Shown here piece after piece: positions 21,826 through 29,382 of a stretch of DNA of 64,000 bases (position 1 is its first letter; each line of letters starts with the position of its first letter). Position numbers and translations under genes: made by a program. The notes under the pieces were generated by a model that searched no databases, was not told the origin of the DNA, and saw nothing but the letters and a program-made list of their open reading frames with translations. The DNA is from Actinernus sp. WN-2022 (taxonomy: Eukaryota > Cnidaria > Anthozoa > Actiniaria > Actinernidae): the NCBI GenBank assembly GCA_030867875.1, contig JAOWCC010001589.1:145983745-146047744 (forward strand), given 5' to 3'.

Positions 21826-22254
21826 CTATATCCATTTACTAATGGCGTATCCAACGCCTAGCATTCCACCACCAACGTAGAGCAACTCGCCAGTCTTCTG
21901 ATTGTTTGAGGGTTTGTAGTAGTCAGATAAGCGGGGTTCTTTCATCTCTTTGAGATGTTTAAGCGCCTTACGTAACTTATCGGATCGCACTAAGGCTTCG
22001 TTGGTATCTCTTTGATCGTTGTGTGCTTTGCGTTCAAGACCTTCCTGCTCTTGTGCATAGTCATATAAGCTTTGACGTTTGATTCTATACGCTTTCATTT
22101 CACGTTCTAGTTTTTCGGTGGCCCTATCGTGTCTCTCTCGTTCTGCAGCTACATCACCATCCTTTCCAAGCATTCTAGCTAGTATGCCACCACCAGTAAA
22201 TGCCGTTGCATTCAATATAGCCCCGAAAATGGCCATTCCAATTGCTGCAGCCAT
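21826..22254 (-). CDS. Small virion-type protein with two hydrophobic ends
   Basis: The 142-residue product has a hydrophobic N-terminus (AAAIGMAIFGAILNA), a long charged helical centre (ERERHDRATEKLEREMKAYR) and a second hydrophobic stretch near the C-terminus (YVGGGMLGVGYAI). It therefore probably crosses or contacts a membrane twice. Copy 2 differs at a handful of positions. Relatives of this design with an LSDYY motif accompany similar capsid genes in invertebrate genomes as far as I recall, but the function is unknown. The start overlaps the stop of the next gene by one base, suggesting a minus-strand gene block. Confidence 0.7.
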   Translation of the reverse strand: MAAAIGMAIFGAILNATAFTGGGILARMLGKDGDVAAERERHDRATEKLEREMKAYRIKRQSLYDYAQEQEGLERKAHNDQRDTNEALVRSDKLRKALKHLKEMKEPRLSDYYKPSNNQKTGELLYVGGGMLGVGYAISKWI

Positions 22255-22481
22255 TACGGTTTGGTCTTTCCTTTTTCTTTCTCAAGTTGTTTCTCAAGAT
22301 ATTCCTTTGCGTATAAGCTACCAACTATCACGGCAGTCCACTTTGCGTAATTCACTATGGAAGAAGAAGGATCACTAAGCATAGATTCCTTGGTGGTCTT
22401 TTTTACGATCCACCCAATACCAGCAGCGAGTCCAACGATTTTGACTGCATCGGTTGCCGTCTTCGTCAATTCCTTCTCCAT
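22254..22481 (-). CDS. Small membrane protein
   Basis: The 75-residue product has one hydrophobic helix (AVKIVGLAAGIGWIV), a second weaker one (YAKWTAVIVGSLYA) and a Lys/Glu-rich tail. The sequence is almost identical in copy 2 apart from the tail. It sits in a tightly packed minus-strand block with the ATPase and capsid genes, so a virion membrane component is plausible. Not recognised as a named family. Confidence 0.65.
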   Translation of the reverse strand: MEKELTKTATDAVKIVGLAAGIGWIVKKTTKESMLSDPSSSIVNYAKWTAVIVGSLYAKEYLEKQLEKEKGKTKP

Positions 22482-22518
22482 CTAGATATATACTACTATG
22501 GTCTCGAGTCTTTAAGTG

Positions 22519-22875
22519 TTACTCCATGTCTAGTGCCGTTGGCTTTGCCGGAGCTGCAGGTTGTGTCGTGCTAACGGCAGCAGCTCGCGTGTTGCCATCT
22601 ACATACTTCTTGTACGCAAAGTACGTGCCAAACAATGTAGCGCCAGTACCGATGACTGCGAGAATAGTCAGGTTTTCGAACCGACCTTTCTCTACGTCAG
22701 TTTCTTTGGACGGTTCATTTTCACGTTCTATCTCCCTCTTTTGAGCTTCTTTTGCACGGGCAGTGACCTTCTCCCAAGCTAATTTTCCTGCTGCAACACG
22801 CTTTGGATTTTTTCCTTTCTTAGTTGGTACAGTCGTTGGAGGATTCGCAGTTATCTGATCCGTCTGTCCTTCCAT
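22519..22875 (-). CDS. Single-span membrane protein
   Basis: The start is placed at 22875 (MEGQTDQITANPP), because the longer frame begins inside the next gene. The 118 residues comprise a Thr/Pro-rich N-terminus, a basic helical part with KRVAAGK, one hydrophobic span (LTILAVIGTGATLFGTYFA), a YKKY basic stop and an Ala/Pro-rich tail ending DME. The helical part before the span differs strongly between the two copies while the span and tail are identical. The 5' end overlaps the next gene's 3' end by about 56 bp. Confidence 0.65.
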   Translation of the reverse strand: MEGQTDQITANPPTTVPTKKGKNPKRVAAGKLAWEKVTARAKEAQKREIERENEPSKETDVEKGRFENLTILAVIGTGATLFGTYFAYKKYVDGNTRAAAVSTTQPAAPAKPTALDME

Positions 22876-23371
22876 CTTGATTCGATATAGTAGGTATATG
22901 TGGAGGTTCAACAGTTGTTCCAGGAATGACTACGTGACCAGATATGTGGAATAGGACGCTAGCTAGAGCTACAAGGCGACCTGCTTTGAGTGATAGTAGG
23001 CCAGTTGCAGCACTGATTTCGTTGCGGACTATAGGGTCTTCTTGTAGGTCCTTGATCAGTGCTTCTTGAGAATCTATTGGTACTAGGTAGGCAACTAGGC
23101 GGGTAGCTAGACGCGTCACACCGTCGACTAAGCCTTTCGTTACTTGCTGAGCTAGGACGGCCTGATATCTCCTATACAACTTGTCTACTTCTTTTTCAGG
23201 AAGTCTAGAGACATCTCCTAGGGAAAGGTTCTTACCTAAGTATTCTTTCGTTACGCCTGTTGCGGCTAAGATCGAAAGTGATTCACGATTGTCTGACGTA
23301 ATGTCTAGATCGGTTGGTGGTGGGCCTGTTACGTCCTCACCGAATATCTCGAGTATTTCCTTATCAGTCAT
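22820..23371 (-). CDS. Conserved viral protein of unknown function
   Basis: The 183-residue product begins MTDKEILEIFGEDV and is mainly helical, with KEVDKLYRRYQAVLAQQ as its most distinctive stretch and a hydrophilic Asn/Asp/Ser tail. Only a few replacements separate it from copy 2. Its start overlaps the ATPase stop by 8 bp and its end overlaps the next gene, as in compact viral gene blocks. No enzymatic motif is visible; a scaffold or internal structural role is only a guess from its place between the ATPase and membrane proteins. Confidence 0.65.
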   Translation of the reverse strand: MTDKEILEIFGEDVTGPPPTDLDITSDNRESLSILAATGVTKEYLGKNLSLGDVSRLPEKEVDKLYRRYQAVLAQQVTKGLVDGVTRLATRLVAYLVPIDSQEALIKDLQEDPIVRNEISAATGLLSLKAGRLVALASVLFHISGHVVIPGTTVEPPHIPTISNQDGRTDGSDNCESSNDCTN

Positions 23372-23984
23372 AATATGTTATAGATGCTGGGAGCTCTAAC
23401 ACTACCTCGAAAGGATGGCGTAGACAGAAGCACATGCGAGCGAACTTATGGGATCCAAGTATCGTTCGTAACTCTTTGCATTCTTGCGAGCCTCCATAAT
23501 CCTCAAATATCCTTTTACCATCTACGGCCGATGCTGTATGGAATGCTACTACGATAGCTACGTTCTCACGGAAGGGTTTACATATGCTCGTTAGTTGTTG
23601 AGACAGCACCCAAACGGAAAGCCCTATATGTCGTGCAGAAAAGGCTAAGTCCACTAGCTTGTCAGTTCGTTTCTTGACGTCCTTCGATGCGGCGCAATCA
23701 TCGAGAATCAATAGAGTATTGGTACCTGACCAAAATGTTGCGCAAATACTCAAAGTAGCATCGATGGCATCCTGTGGTGGTGATATGACGAAGAAATGAG
23801 GATCTCGATTTGCAAATCCACGATAAGTTTTGTTGTGGGCATACGTAGGACAAATCAGTACTATGTAATCGAACTTACCACGAAATGATCCACGAAGTTG
23901 TTCTATGAGAAACGCAGTCTTCCCACAATTAGTTGGACCGACTATGAGTGCGTTGAACGGCACGTGCTCTACGAGAGAATCCAT
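23364..23984 (-). CDS. A32/FtsK-HerA-type genome packaging ATPase
   Basis: The 206-residue protein is the likely motor that fills the capsid. It shows a Walker A loop at residues 15-24 (VGPTNCGKTAF), a Walker B strand (TNTLLILDDCAAS) near residue 90, and a glutamine-bearing sensor strand (VWVLSQQLTS) after it. This layout and short length are those of A32-like ATPases of Polintons and related viruses. The next gene upstream is the capsid candidate, with the two frames touching at 23984. Copy 2 differs at four or five residues. Confidence 0.88.
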   Translation of the reverse strand: MDSLVEHVPFNALIVGPTNCGKTAFLIEQLRGSFRGKFDYIVLICPTYAHNKTYRGFANRDPHFFVISPPQDAIDATLSICATFWSGTNTLLILDDCAASKDVKKRTDKLVDLAFSARHIGLSVWVLSQQLTSICKPFRENVAIVVAFHTASAVDGKRIFEDYGGSQECKELRTILGSHKFARMCFCLRHPFEVVLELPASITYYD

Positions 23985-25219
23985 CAGTATAATATACTCT
24001 GCAGAGATCTGTTCAATATCGTGACCTGAGCATCCGCAAGGACATAGATGTGCATTTTCACATTTCCACTTCCCTTTGCAGTTCTATGTATGCGAATGTC
24101 GATGTCCTTTCCACTACCGGTTTGTGCCAAGCCATCACCATGAACGGTGGAATCTTTTGCTGTGCGACAATCGATTAGAATAGAGAATCTATTTTCAAAG
24201 AACTTCTTTGGAGTCATAGAAGTATTGGGTGTGCCAAACCAGCTTCTTGCAGCCTCCCAGAAATCTAGGGGAAGCATGCCGCTTGGAAAGAGTCTGTTGG
24301 GAATCCCATTGACATCTACTTCTACCTTTAAGATATCTGGATTCGAGAATGCTTCACTATCTCGCGTGCCAATGGTAGGTGGATCTATGAATAGTAGAAG
24401 TAGGCCAGCAAAGGATCGTCGTGGAACATTGATGTTTTGAGATATCAAAGTATCGGATGTTTTAGCGATATCTACTGTCTTGAAGTGAACAGCGTAGTTG
24501 TATAGGAATGCAGTACCTATTTCATATTTGTGAAGTGCACTACTAGCCAGCGTTTCGTTCCTGATTGCTTCGTATTCTAGTTGGATGTTGGTAAGTTGGT
24601 ACGTACCTATCTTCGTAGTATCCGATCCAATTACTACCTCGTTGGCAGACGCTAGAGTCAACTCGAACGTAATGGTACTTTCTAAGGCATGTGGATATAG
24701 AACTCCATGTTGTGTCAGAATGTCAACATCTAATGGAATCCTATACTTAGAACCACATGCAGCTAGGAGCGCGTTGTCTGCAGCAGACGAAGTACTTGCG
24801 TCACCAGCTTTCGATCGTAGCTTATTCAAGTTCTCTGATTGAATACCTTGTTGTATTCTAGACTGTCTCTCCTGCGTAGATAGGTATACATCGGAGTATG
24901 TTTGTAGAAGGTCTGGCCTAACAAGGTCTTCTACTGTTTCAGCTCCCATCCTACAGATTCTACGCATGACCAAGCAGCGTCCAACGTTCGAAACGACTCT
25001 GTTATTCGCATGTCCACCAGATAGTACGATGTCGCCCAATAGCGCTAAGCTACCAGGTACTAGTACTACATCTTCTGCTAGCTTTGGGACTTCTACGTAT
25101 AGAGTCTCACCTGGATTGGCAGATGATCGAGTAAAAGTTTTCCTATACAAGTCTCGTGGAGCCTTGAGTGCATGAGGCTCTCTTCGTACTTGTGTGGGAT
25201 CCAATATTGATGAGATCAT
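23984..25219 (-). CDS. Probable major capsid protein (double jelly-roll)
   Basis: The start is placed at 25219 (MISSILDPTQ), just behind the promoter-like motif; a longer frame would run into the divergent gene. The 411-residue product has alternating beta-rich stretches (FELTLASANEVV; LLLLFIDPP) and an early segment, YRKTFTRSSANPGETLYVEV, of the kind seen in capsid-like proteins that accompany A32 ATPases in invertebrate genomes. Size, beta content, position beside the ATPase and extreme conservation between copies fit a double jelly-roll capsid subunit. I cannot prove the fold from sequence alone. Confidence 0.65.
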   Translation of the reverse strand: MISSILDPTQVRREPHALKAPRDLYRKTFTRSSANPGETLYVEVPKLAEDVVLVPGSLALLGDIVLSGGHANNRVVSNVGRCLVMRRICRMGAETVEDLVRPDLLQTYSDVYLSTQERQSRIQQGIQSENLNKLRSKAGDASTSSAADNALLAACGSKYRIPLDVDILTQHGVLYPHALESTITFELTLASANEVVIGSDTTKIGTYQLTNIQLEYEAIRNETLASSALHKYEIGTAFLYNYAVHFKTVDIAKTSDTLISQNINVPRRSFAGLLLLFIDPPTIGTRDSEAFSNPDILKVEVDVNGIPNRLFPSGMLPLDFWEAARSWFGTPNTSMTPKKFFENRFSILIDCRTAKDSTVHGDGLAQTGSGKDIDIRIHRTAKGSGNVKMHIYVLADAQVTILNRSLQSILY

Positions 25220-25253
25220 GTTGAATATAACTATATATGTAGATATGTTTAAC
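25220..25253. promoter_or_regulatory. 34-bp divergent promoter
   Basis: Only 34 bp separate the capsid start (minus) and the membrane-protein start (plus). They contain aatataactatatatg, the complement of the TATATAGTTATA core found by other viral genes. The segment is identical in copy 2 (55226-55259). Confidence 0.6.
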
Positions 25254-26333
25254 ATGGCCTCTGAGGGTAGGTATGATGAAAGAACTGATGAAGCTGAAAG
25301 AGGAAGAGACTACGACAACGCTGATACTGGCAATGAAGAAGCACGGAAATTGGCGTCAGACTCTACGAATGTGGATCCTAGTGAATCAGTCAACCTGAAA
25401 ACTAGACGCAATTACAATGAAGAAGGTGCTCGACCGAAGTATCAGGAAACGTCATTGACAGATGGAGAGCTTAATGAATTGATGGATGAGGATAGAATCG
25501 AACGGCCTAAATTTAGCGATCGCCGCGTAGTCTTCAAAACAGGCACATCGGATGGAATGAAACAAATGCTATTCGATACTGTATGGAAACACTATGCGGA
25601 TGTAGGGATTCGTGGAGGATTCCTTGAGATAACTGGAATATGGGAGGCCAATAAGGAACTGAGTAGAATCTATCTTCACGTACTTGGAAGTAAAGAGAAG
25701 CCCAGACCTTTGACCACAGTGCAGGGTGAAAGATATCGAAGTATGGGTAAAGATCTCAAATTTGCCCTAGGTCCTACGGATGCAGAAAGAGCAGCACAAG
25801 TCATCCAAGGTCAAGAAAAGGCCGCCGAACATCTCGAAATGGAAGATAGCATACTTCAAGATCCAACGTCAACTGAGGATCAGAAGGAAGCGGCTAAGAA
25901 AGAGAAAGTACACATCCATAACGAAATAGAATTACTCGAACGTCAAGAGGGCGCCATACTAGAACGTATGTCGCTACGTGAAAGGATCAAATACATTTTC
26001 AGAAAGCATGGAATGACCGTTCTTGCAGTGGTAACTTCCGTTGGCGCCATCATTAGTACGATAGTTTCCCTGTTGTCGAGATCCGTACCGAAACCAGTAA
26101 AGGGTGGTATTGATAAAGCAGCAGATGCAGTAAAGAAGGGATTGCAAACGACTGGGGGGTTGTTGAAAGAAATGGGAAAGAAACTTGGACAGATCCTACC
26201 TGGAATGATTGGATCGATTGCGAGTTTCATATTTACCATGGCTGGTAAAGCTCTGGGAGTACTAGCGCAGAACGTTTGGTTATTCATCGTAGCAATAGTG
26301 GTGATCACTATAGAGCAATACAAACGACGTTAA
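25254..26333 (+). CDS. Virion-type membrane protein with hydrophobic C-terminus
   Basis: Start at 25254 (MASEGRYDER). The 359-residue product has a charged, low-complexity N-terminal third, a folded middle (GGFLEITGIWEANKELSRI), a Glu/Lys-rich coiled coil, a first membrane span (MTVLAVVTSVGAIISTIVSL), a Gly/Lys amphipathic stretch and a second span at the C-terminus (VWLFIVAIVVITI). The N-terminal region is variable between copies while the C-terminal 150 residues are nearly fixed. The arrangement recalls membrane-active minor capsid proteins, but no family name is secure. Convergent with the next gene by a 4-bp overlap. Confidence 0.68.
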   Translation: MASEGRYDERTDEAERGRDYDNADTGNEEARKLASDSTNVDPSESVNLKTRRNYNEEGARPKYQETSLTDGELNELMDEDRIERPKFSDRRVVFKTGTSDGMKQMLFDTVWKHYADVGIRGGFLEITGIWEANKELSRIYLHVLGSKEKPRPLTTVQGERYRSMGKDLKFALGPTDAERAAQVIQGQEKAAEHLEMEDSILQDPTSTEDQKEAAKKEKVHIHNEIELLERQEGAILERMSLRERIKYIFRKHGMTVLAVVTSVGAIISTIVSLLSRSVPKPVKGGIDKAADAVKKGLQTTGGLLKEMGKKLGQILPGMIGSIASFIFTMAGKALGVLAQNVWLFIVAIVVITIEQYKRR

Positions 26334-28045
26334 CGAAACAACGTCCATGCAATTCCAGCTGCGGCAATGGATGTCACTGCGAGATTAATCTCATGTTGTG
26401 AGCTAGGATCTCGTTTCTTGTGCGTCTCGAGAGGAACTCGTTTCTCGTGCGTCTCGAGAGGAACTTGTTTCTCGTGCGTCTCGAGATGTGGCAACGATTT
26501 CTTATCTGATGATCCTTCCATAGTAAGAAGTGAACGTCCTTTACCTTCTGCATTGATGTCGTTAACGCCTAGCCTCATATCTTTCGTAGCTTTCGGGATT
26601 GGATTCTTATAGCCATCTTTCTCACTAAGATAGTACACTAGATTGCTTGGCAATAATCGCACGTCTACAGCTATTGCTAGATCGAGCCTCTTATGCGTTG
26701 ATGTTATAGCGGTACGATAGTTTTTGTAGCTCACCACTAAGTCGTTTTCTAGAATAGCATCTTCGACTAAGCTCTTAAACTTTTCTTTGACGTTATGGTT
26801 ATTTCTAGCTATGATGGATTCGTTCAAGTCGGCTTGAGCCCCAAGTATGCAATGTCCAAAAGCCTCGACAGATCTATCCAACCTACCCAATCCAGCATCT
26901 GTCAAACCCTTTCCGATTGGTGGTGTAAACCAATTGTATTGCTTTCCTTCGTGTTCGTCGTTCCGAATAAAGGATACTAGATCGCCTTTGTCCACACTGC
27001 CTTTCTCGTCTGCAAATAAGTTATTGTGGTTGGGCCATGTGTCTGCTTCCTTGTCGTAGCTTCGGATTACGTGGACGTTCTTGTAGCCATCACCATACAA
27101 AAGGAATACGTCTCCTAATCCGTGATTCCTACCTCCGTGCCATCGGAAATCTGGTGGGAAATCTGGTGTTCTAGATATACCAAATTCGATGCACAATTTC
27201 TCAAGAGCTGATTTGTTATAGGGGTTATCCATTTGCTTGAAATTAGAGTTACCAGGTAAAGGAACTCCATGAGTACCACCAAGTTCACGTAGAATTCTTC
27301 GTATCGTGAAATAAACATGGAATCGTAGGAACCCCTGAACGACTGGTGGATACGTTTTGAAAATAGGATCAAGCAATGACACTCCACATCCAGAAGTCGC
27401 ACACCACGTTGCGAAATTCAATTGTTGAGGCCAATATTTGAAATCCGGCCCATGTAACCAATGGTAGGACTCATTTGCTGTCATATGCTTTACGACGGTC
27501 TCCTTGAATATATTTGGAACGCCTGCTTTGAACTTATTCTTTGGGGTGACATATATCCATAGATTAGTGAGATCGATATCTTGTGCCGGTCCAGTAGAAG
27601 GAACTGCTGTAATAGGATATTTCGCACTCCTATCTAGGGTCAACGTAGATGGAAAACCTTTATGCACATCCCACAACGCATTATCGATGCGTCTTTGAGT
27701 GACTGCAGGTAGCTTGGAGACATCATCGCCGTAAACGACATAGCTAGAATCTCCATCTCGAAACCAAATACTCGTCGAATATTTGCCTGGACCGTTCACT
27801 TCCGTAGAGACATAGAACTTGTGAAGATCTGCATGTGGGTATTTCTTCTTGAACTTCGCTAATAGATCTACATTCAATGTTGCAACCTCTCTACTTTTCA
27901 CATCTTCTCTATCTAGCCGAGCTTGATTCTCTCTCCTAGCTTGATTCTCAGCCTTTGACCGTATATTAGCATTCGGTGTTGGGAACTCTTCCTCTTCGTC
28001 TTTCCCTTCGTAGCGGTAACTGAAAAGACCTCCGGACCTCCTCAT
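26330..28045 (-). CDS. Large virion-type protein with C-terminal anchor
   Basis: Start at 28045 (MRRSGGLFSYRYEG), shared with copy 2. The 571-residue protein has an Asn/Ala/Arg helical N-terminus, a long globular middle (WLHGPDFKYWPQQLNF; VVQGFLRFHVYFTIRRILREL), a C-terminal part with three imperfect repeats of LETHEKRVP, and a final hydrophobic helix (INLAVTSIAAAGIAWTLF). The repeats and a segment near residues 330-370 differ sharply from copy 2. It shares a 43-bp promoter space with the divergent vertex-protein candidate. It is conserved in such elements to my recollection but functionally unknown. Confidence 0.65.
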   Translation of the reverse strand: MRRSGGLFSYRYEGKDEEEEFPTPNANIRSKAENQARRENQARLDREDVKSREVATLNVDLLAKFKKKYPHADLHKFYVSTEVNGPGKYSTSIWFRDGDSSYVVYGDDVSKLPAVTQRRIDNALWDVHKGFPSTLTLDRSAKYPITAVPSTGPAQDIDLTNLWIYVTPKNKFKAGVPNIFKETVVKHMTANESYHWLHGPDFKYWPQQLNFATWCATSGCGVSLLDPIFKTYPPVVQGFLRFHVYFTIRRILRELGGTHGVPLPGNSNFKQMDNPYNKSALEKLCIEFGISRTPDFPPDFRWHGGRNHGLGDVFLLYGDGYKNVHVIRSYDKEADTWPNHNNLFADEKGSVDKGDLVSFIRNDEHEGKQYNWFTPPIGKGLTDAGLGRLDRSVEAFGHCILGAQADLNESIIARNNHNVKEKFKSLVEDAILENDLVVSYKNYRTAITSTHKRLDLAIAVDVRLLPSNLVYYLSEKDGYKNPIPKATKDMRLGVNDINAEGKGRSLLTMEGSSDKKSLPHLETHEKQVPLETHEKRVPLETHKKRDPSSQHEINLAVTSIAAAGIAWTLFR

Positions 28046-28088
28046 GTTGAAGCTATACGTATATATAGTTATACCTTCAACATATAAG
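28046..28088. promoter_or_regulatory. 43-bp divergent promoter
   Basis: Contains acgtatatatagttatacc between the minus 571-residue gene and the plus vertex-protein candidate, with ttcaac next to both starts. Same motif as at the capsid gene pair. Confidence 0.55.
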
Positions 28089-28748
28089 ATGGTTCTCTTG
28101 TATATCACCACAACATTGGCCGACCATACTGTCTACTTCGACAACCCTATTCTCATACAGAACGTTTCACTAGTTGAGGTTACTATTGAGAATAGTTGGT
28201 GGAACCTAGAAGAGCCAGGGAGCTTTCATTGGAATGTCAATGGTGTGATGTTTCCATACCGAATTTCTAAGGGAAACCATACTATGGGGAGCCTTCGACA
28301 CTTCTTTACGCCTGCAGTTAGTGCTGACATCATAAGAATCGAGAAACCCCCTCATAGGAGGGCTTGGAAACTAGATGTCAAGCAATCGATCCTACTTAGT
28401 GGAAACCTCTGCAAACTGATGGGTATTAATCAAGATGGGAGCGCTAAGCAACTAGAAGTAGGTTCGCACGAAGTGTCCATCCAAGATGGAATCGATATAG
28501 TGTACATCTGCTGCGACGTTGTGGATTCCAGATTCTCGATTCAAGATGGAAAGCAATCTAAAGTCCTAAGTAGAATACATATCCGAGGCGATAGATTTAT
28601 GAAAACGACGTATGCCTCACTACGACCTCTAGATGTCAAAGCTCTAGGTACGATACGAAGCAGTCTTCGTCTGACAATTCTCGATGAGAAAGGCAATCTG
28701 ATAGACTTTCGTGGTCGACCCATACTGTACGTGTTGAAGCTTGAATAA
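28089..28748 (+). CDS. Vertex (penton)-protein candidate, rapidly diverging
   Basis: Start at 28089 (MVLLYITTTLADH), aligned with copy 2. The 219-residue product is beta-rich and ends with SSLRLTILDEKGNLIDFRG..PILYVLKLE, the sort of C-terminal strand pair seen in single jelly-roll penton-like proteins of Polinton relatives. N- and C-terminal ends match copy 2, whereas the central 140 residues have diverged to roughly half identity by eye, unlike the flanking genes. This suits a surface-exposed vertex or receptor-contact protein. The identity is inference from position, size and strand pattern. Confidence 0.45.
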   Translation: MVLLYITTTLADHTVYFDNPILIQNVSLVEVTIENSWWNLEEPGSFHWNVNGVMFPYRISKGNHTMGSLRHFFTPAVSADIIRIEKPPHRRAWKLDVKQSILLSGNLCKLMGINQDGSAKQLEVGSHEVSIQDGIDIVYICCDVVDSRFSIQDGKQSKVLSRIHIRGDRFMKTTYASLRPLDVKALGTIRSSLRLTILDEKGNLIDFRGRPILYVLKLE

Positions 28749-28767
28749 GTTATATGTATAACGTACA

Positions 28768-29379
28768 ATGGAAGGCGACTCGATTCAACCGTTTCCATCA
28801 GCACCAAGTATCTATCCACAGATTGCTAGTGACACTGGAAAGAACTTTAGACTGCAAACAATCCGAGACACACTTTCGGACATAGAAGTTCAAGAAAGGC
28901 ACTACGAAGGTGTGCGCAAGAAATATGCACGTTCTCAAGGAATAGTTCATGGCATCGCAGTGGTAACTGGAGGCCTATCTGTGATCTTATCTGGATCTGG
29001 ATTGGGCGCAGCGTTGACTGGGGTTGGAATAGTGATTGGTCTGCCACTTGGAGTTATTGGTGGGCTATGTGGATTAATTTCAGCATCTACGACCCTTGGA
29101 GCTAAGAAGTTAGGAATGAAGGTTTCTAAGCATGAAAAGACAACTATGTTGGCAAAGGCAAAAATCAATACGATTCGCGATCTAGTATCGAAGGCCTTAC
29201 GTGATGAAAACATATCCGACTCCGAATACAGTCTCATCCTGAACGAAGCGAATAAGTATGAGATCATGAGATCTGAAATTCGTCGCAAGGCTTCCATAGG
29301 TGAAAAAAGCACGGATCGGGTTCGAGCCGAACTCAAGCAAGAAGTGCAAAAGGAAATGCGAGAAAAACTTGGAATGTAA
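28768..29379 (+). CDS. Virion-type protein with hydrophobic glycine-rich core
   Basis: The 203-residue protein starts MEGDSIQPFPSAPSIYPQ (a PSAP sequence of the late-domain kind lies at residues 10-13), then a charged helix, then a long Gly/Leu/Ile-rich hydrophobic region at about 65-115, and a basic helical tail. It could insert in a membrane; the PSAP tetrapeptide, kept in copy 2, might bind the ESCRT-I subunit Tsg101 but could be chance. A palindromic gttatatgtataac lies in the 19-bp gap before the start. Only a few residues differ from copy 2. Confidence 0.65.
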   Translation: MEGDSIQPFPSAPSIYPQIASDTGKNFRLQTIRDTLSDIEVQERHYEGVRKKYARSQGIVHGIAVVTGGLSVILSGSGLGAALTGVGIVIGLPLGVIGGLCGLISASTTLGAKKLGMKVSKHEKTTMLAKAKINTIRDLVSKALRDENISDSEYSLILNEANKYEIMRSEIRRKASIGEKSTDRVRAELKQEVQKEMREKLGM

Positions 29380-29382
29380 GAA

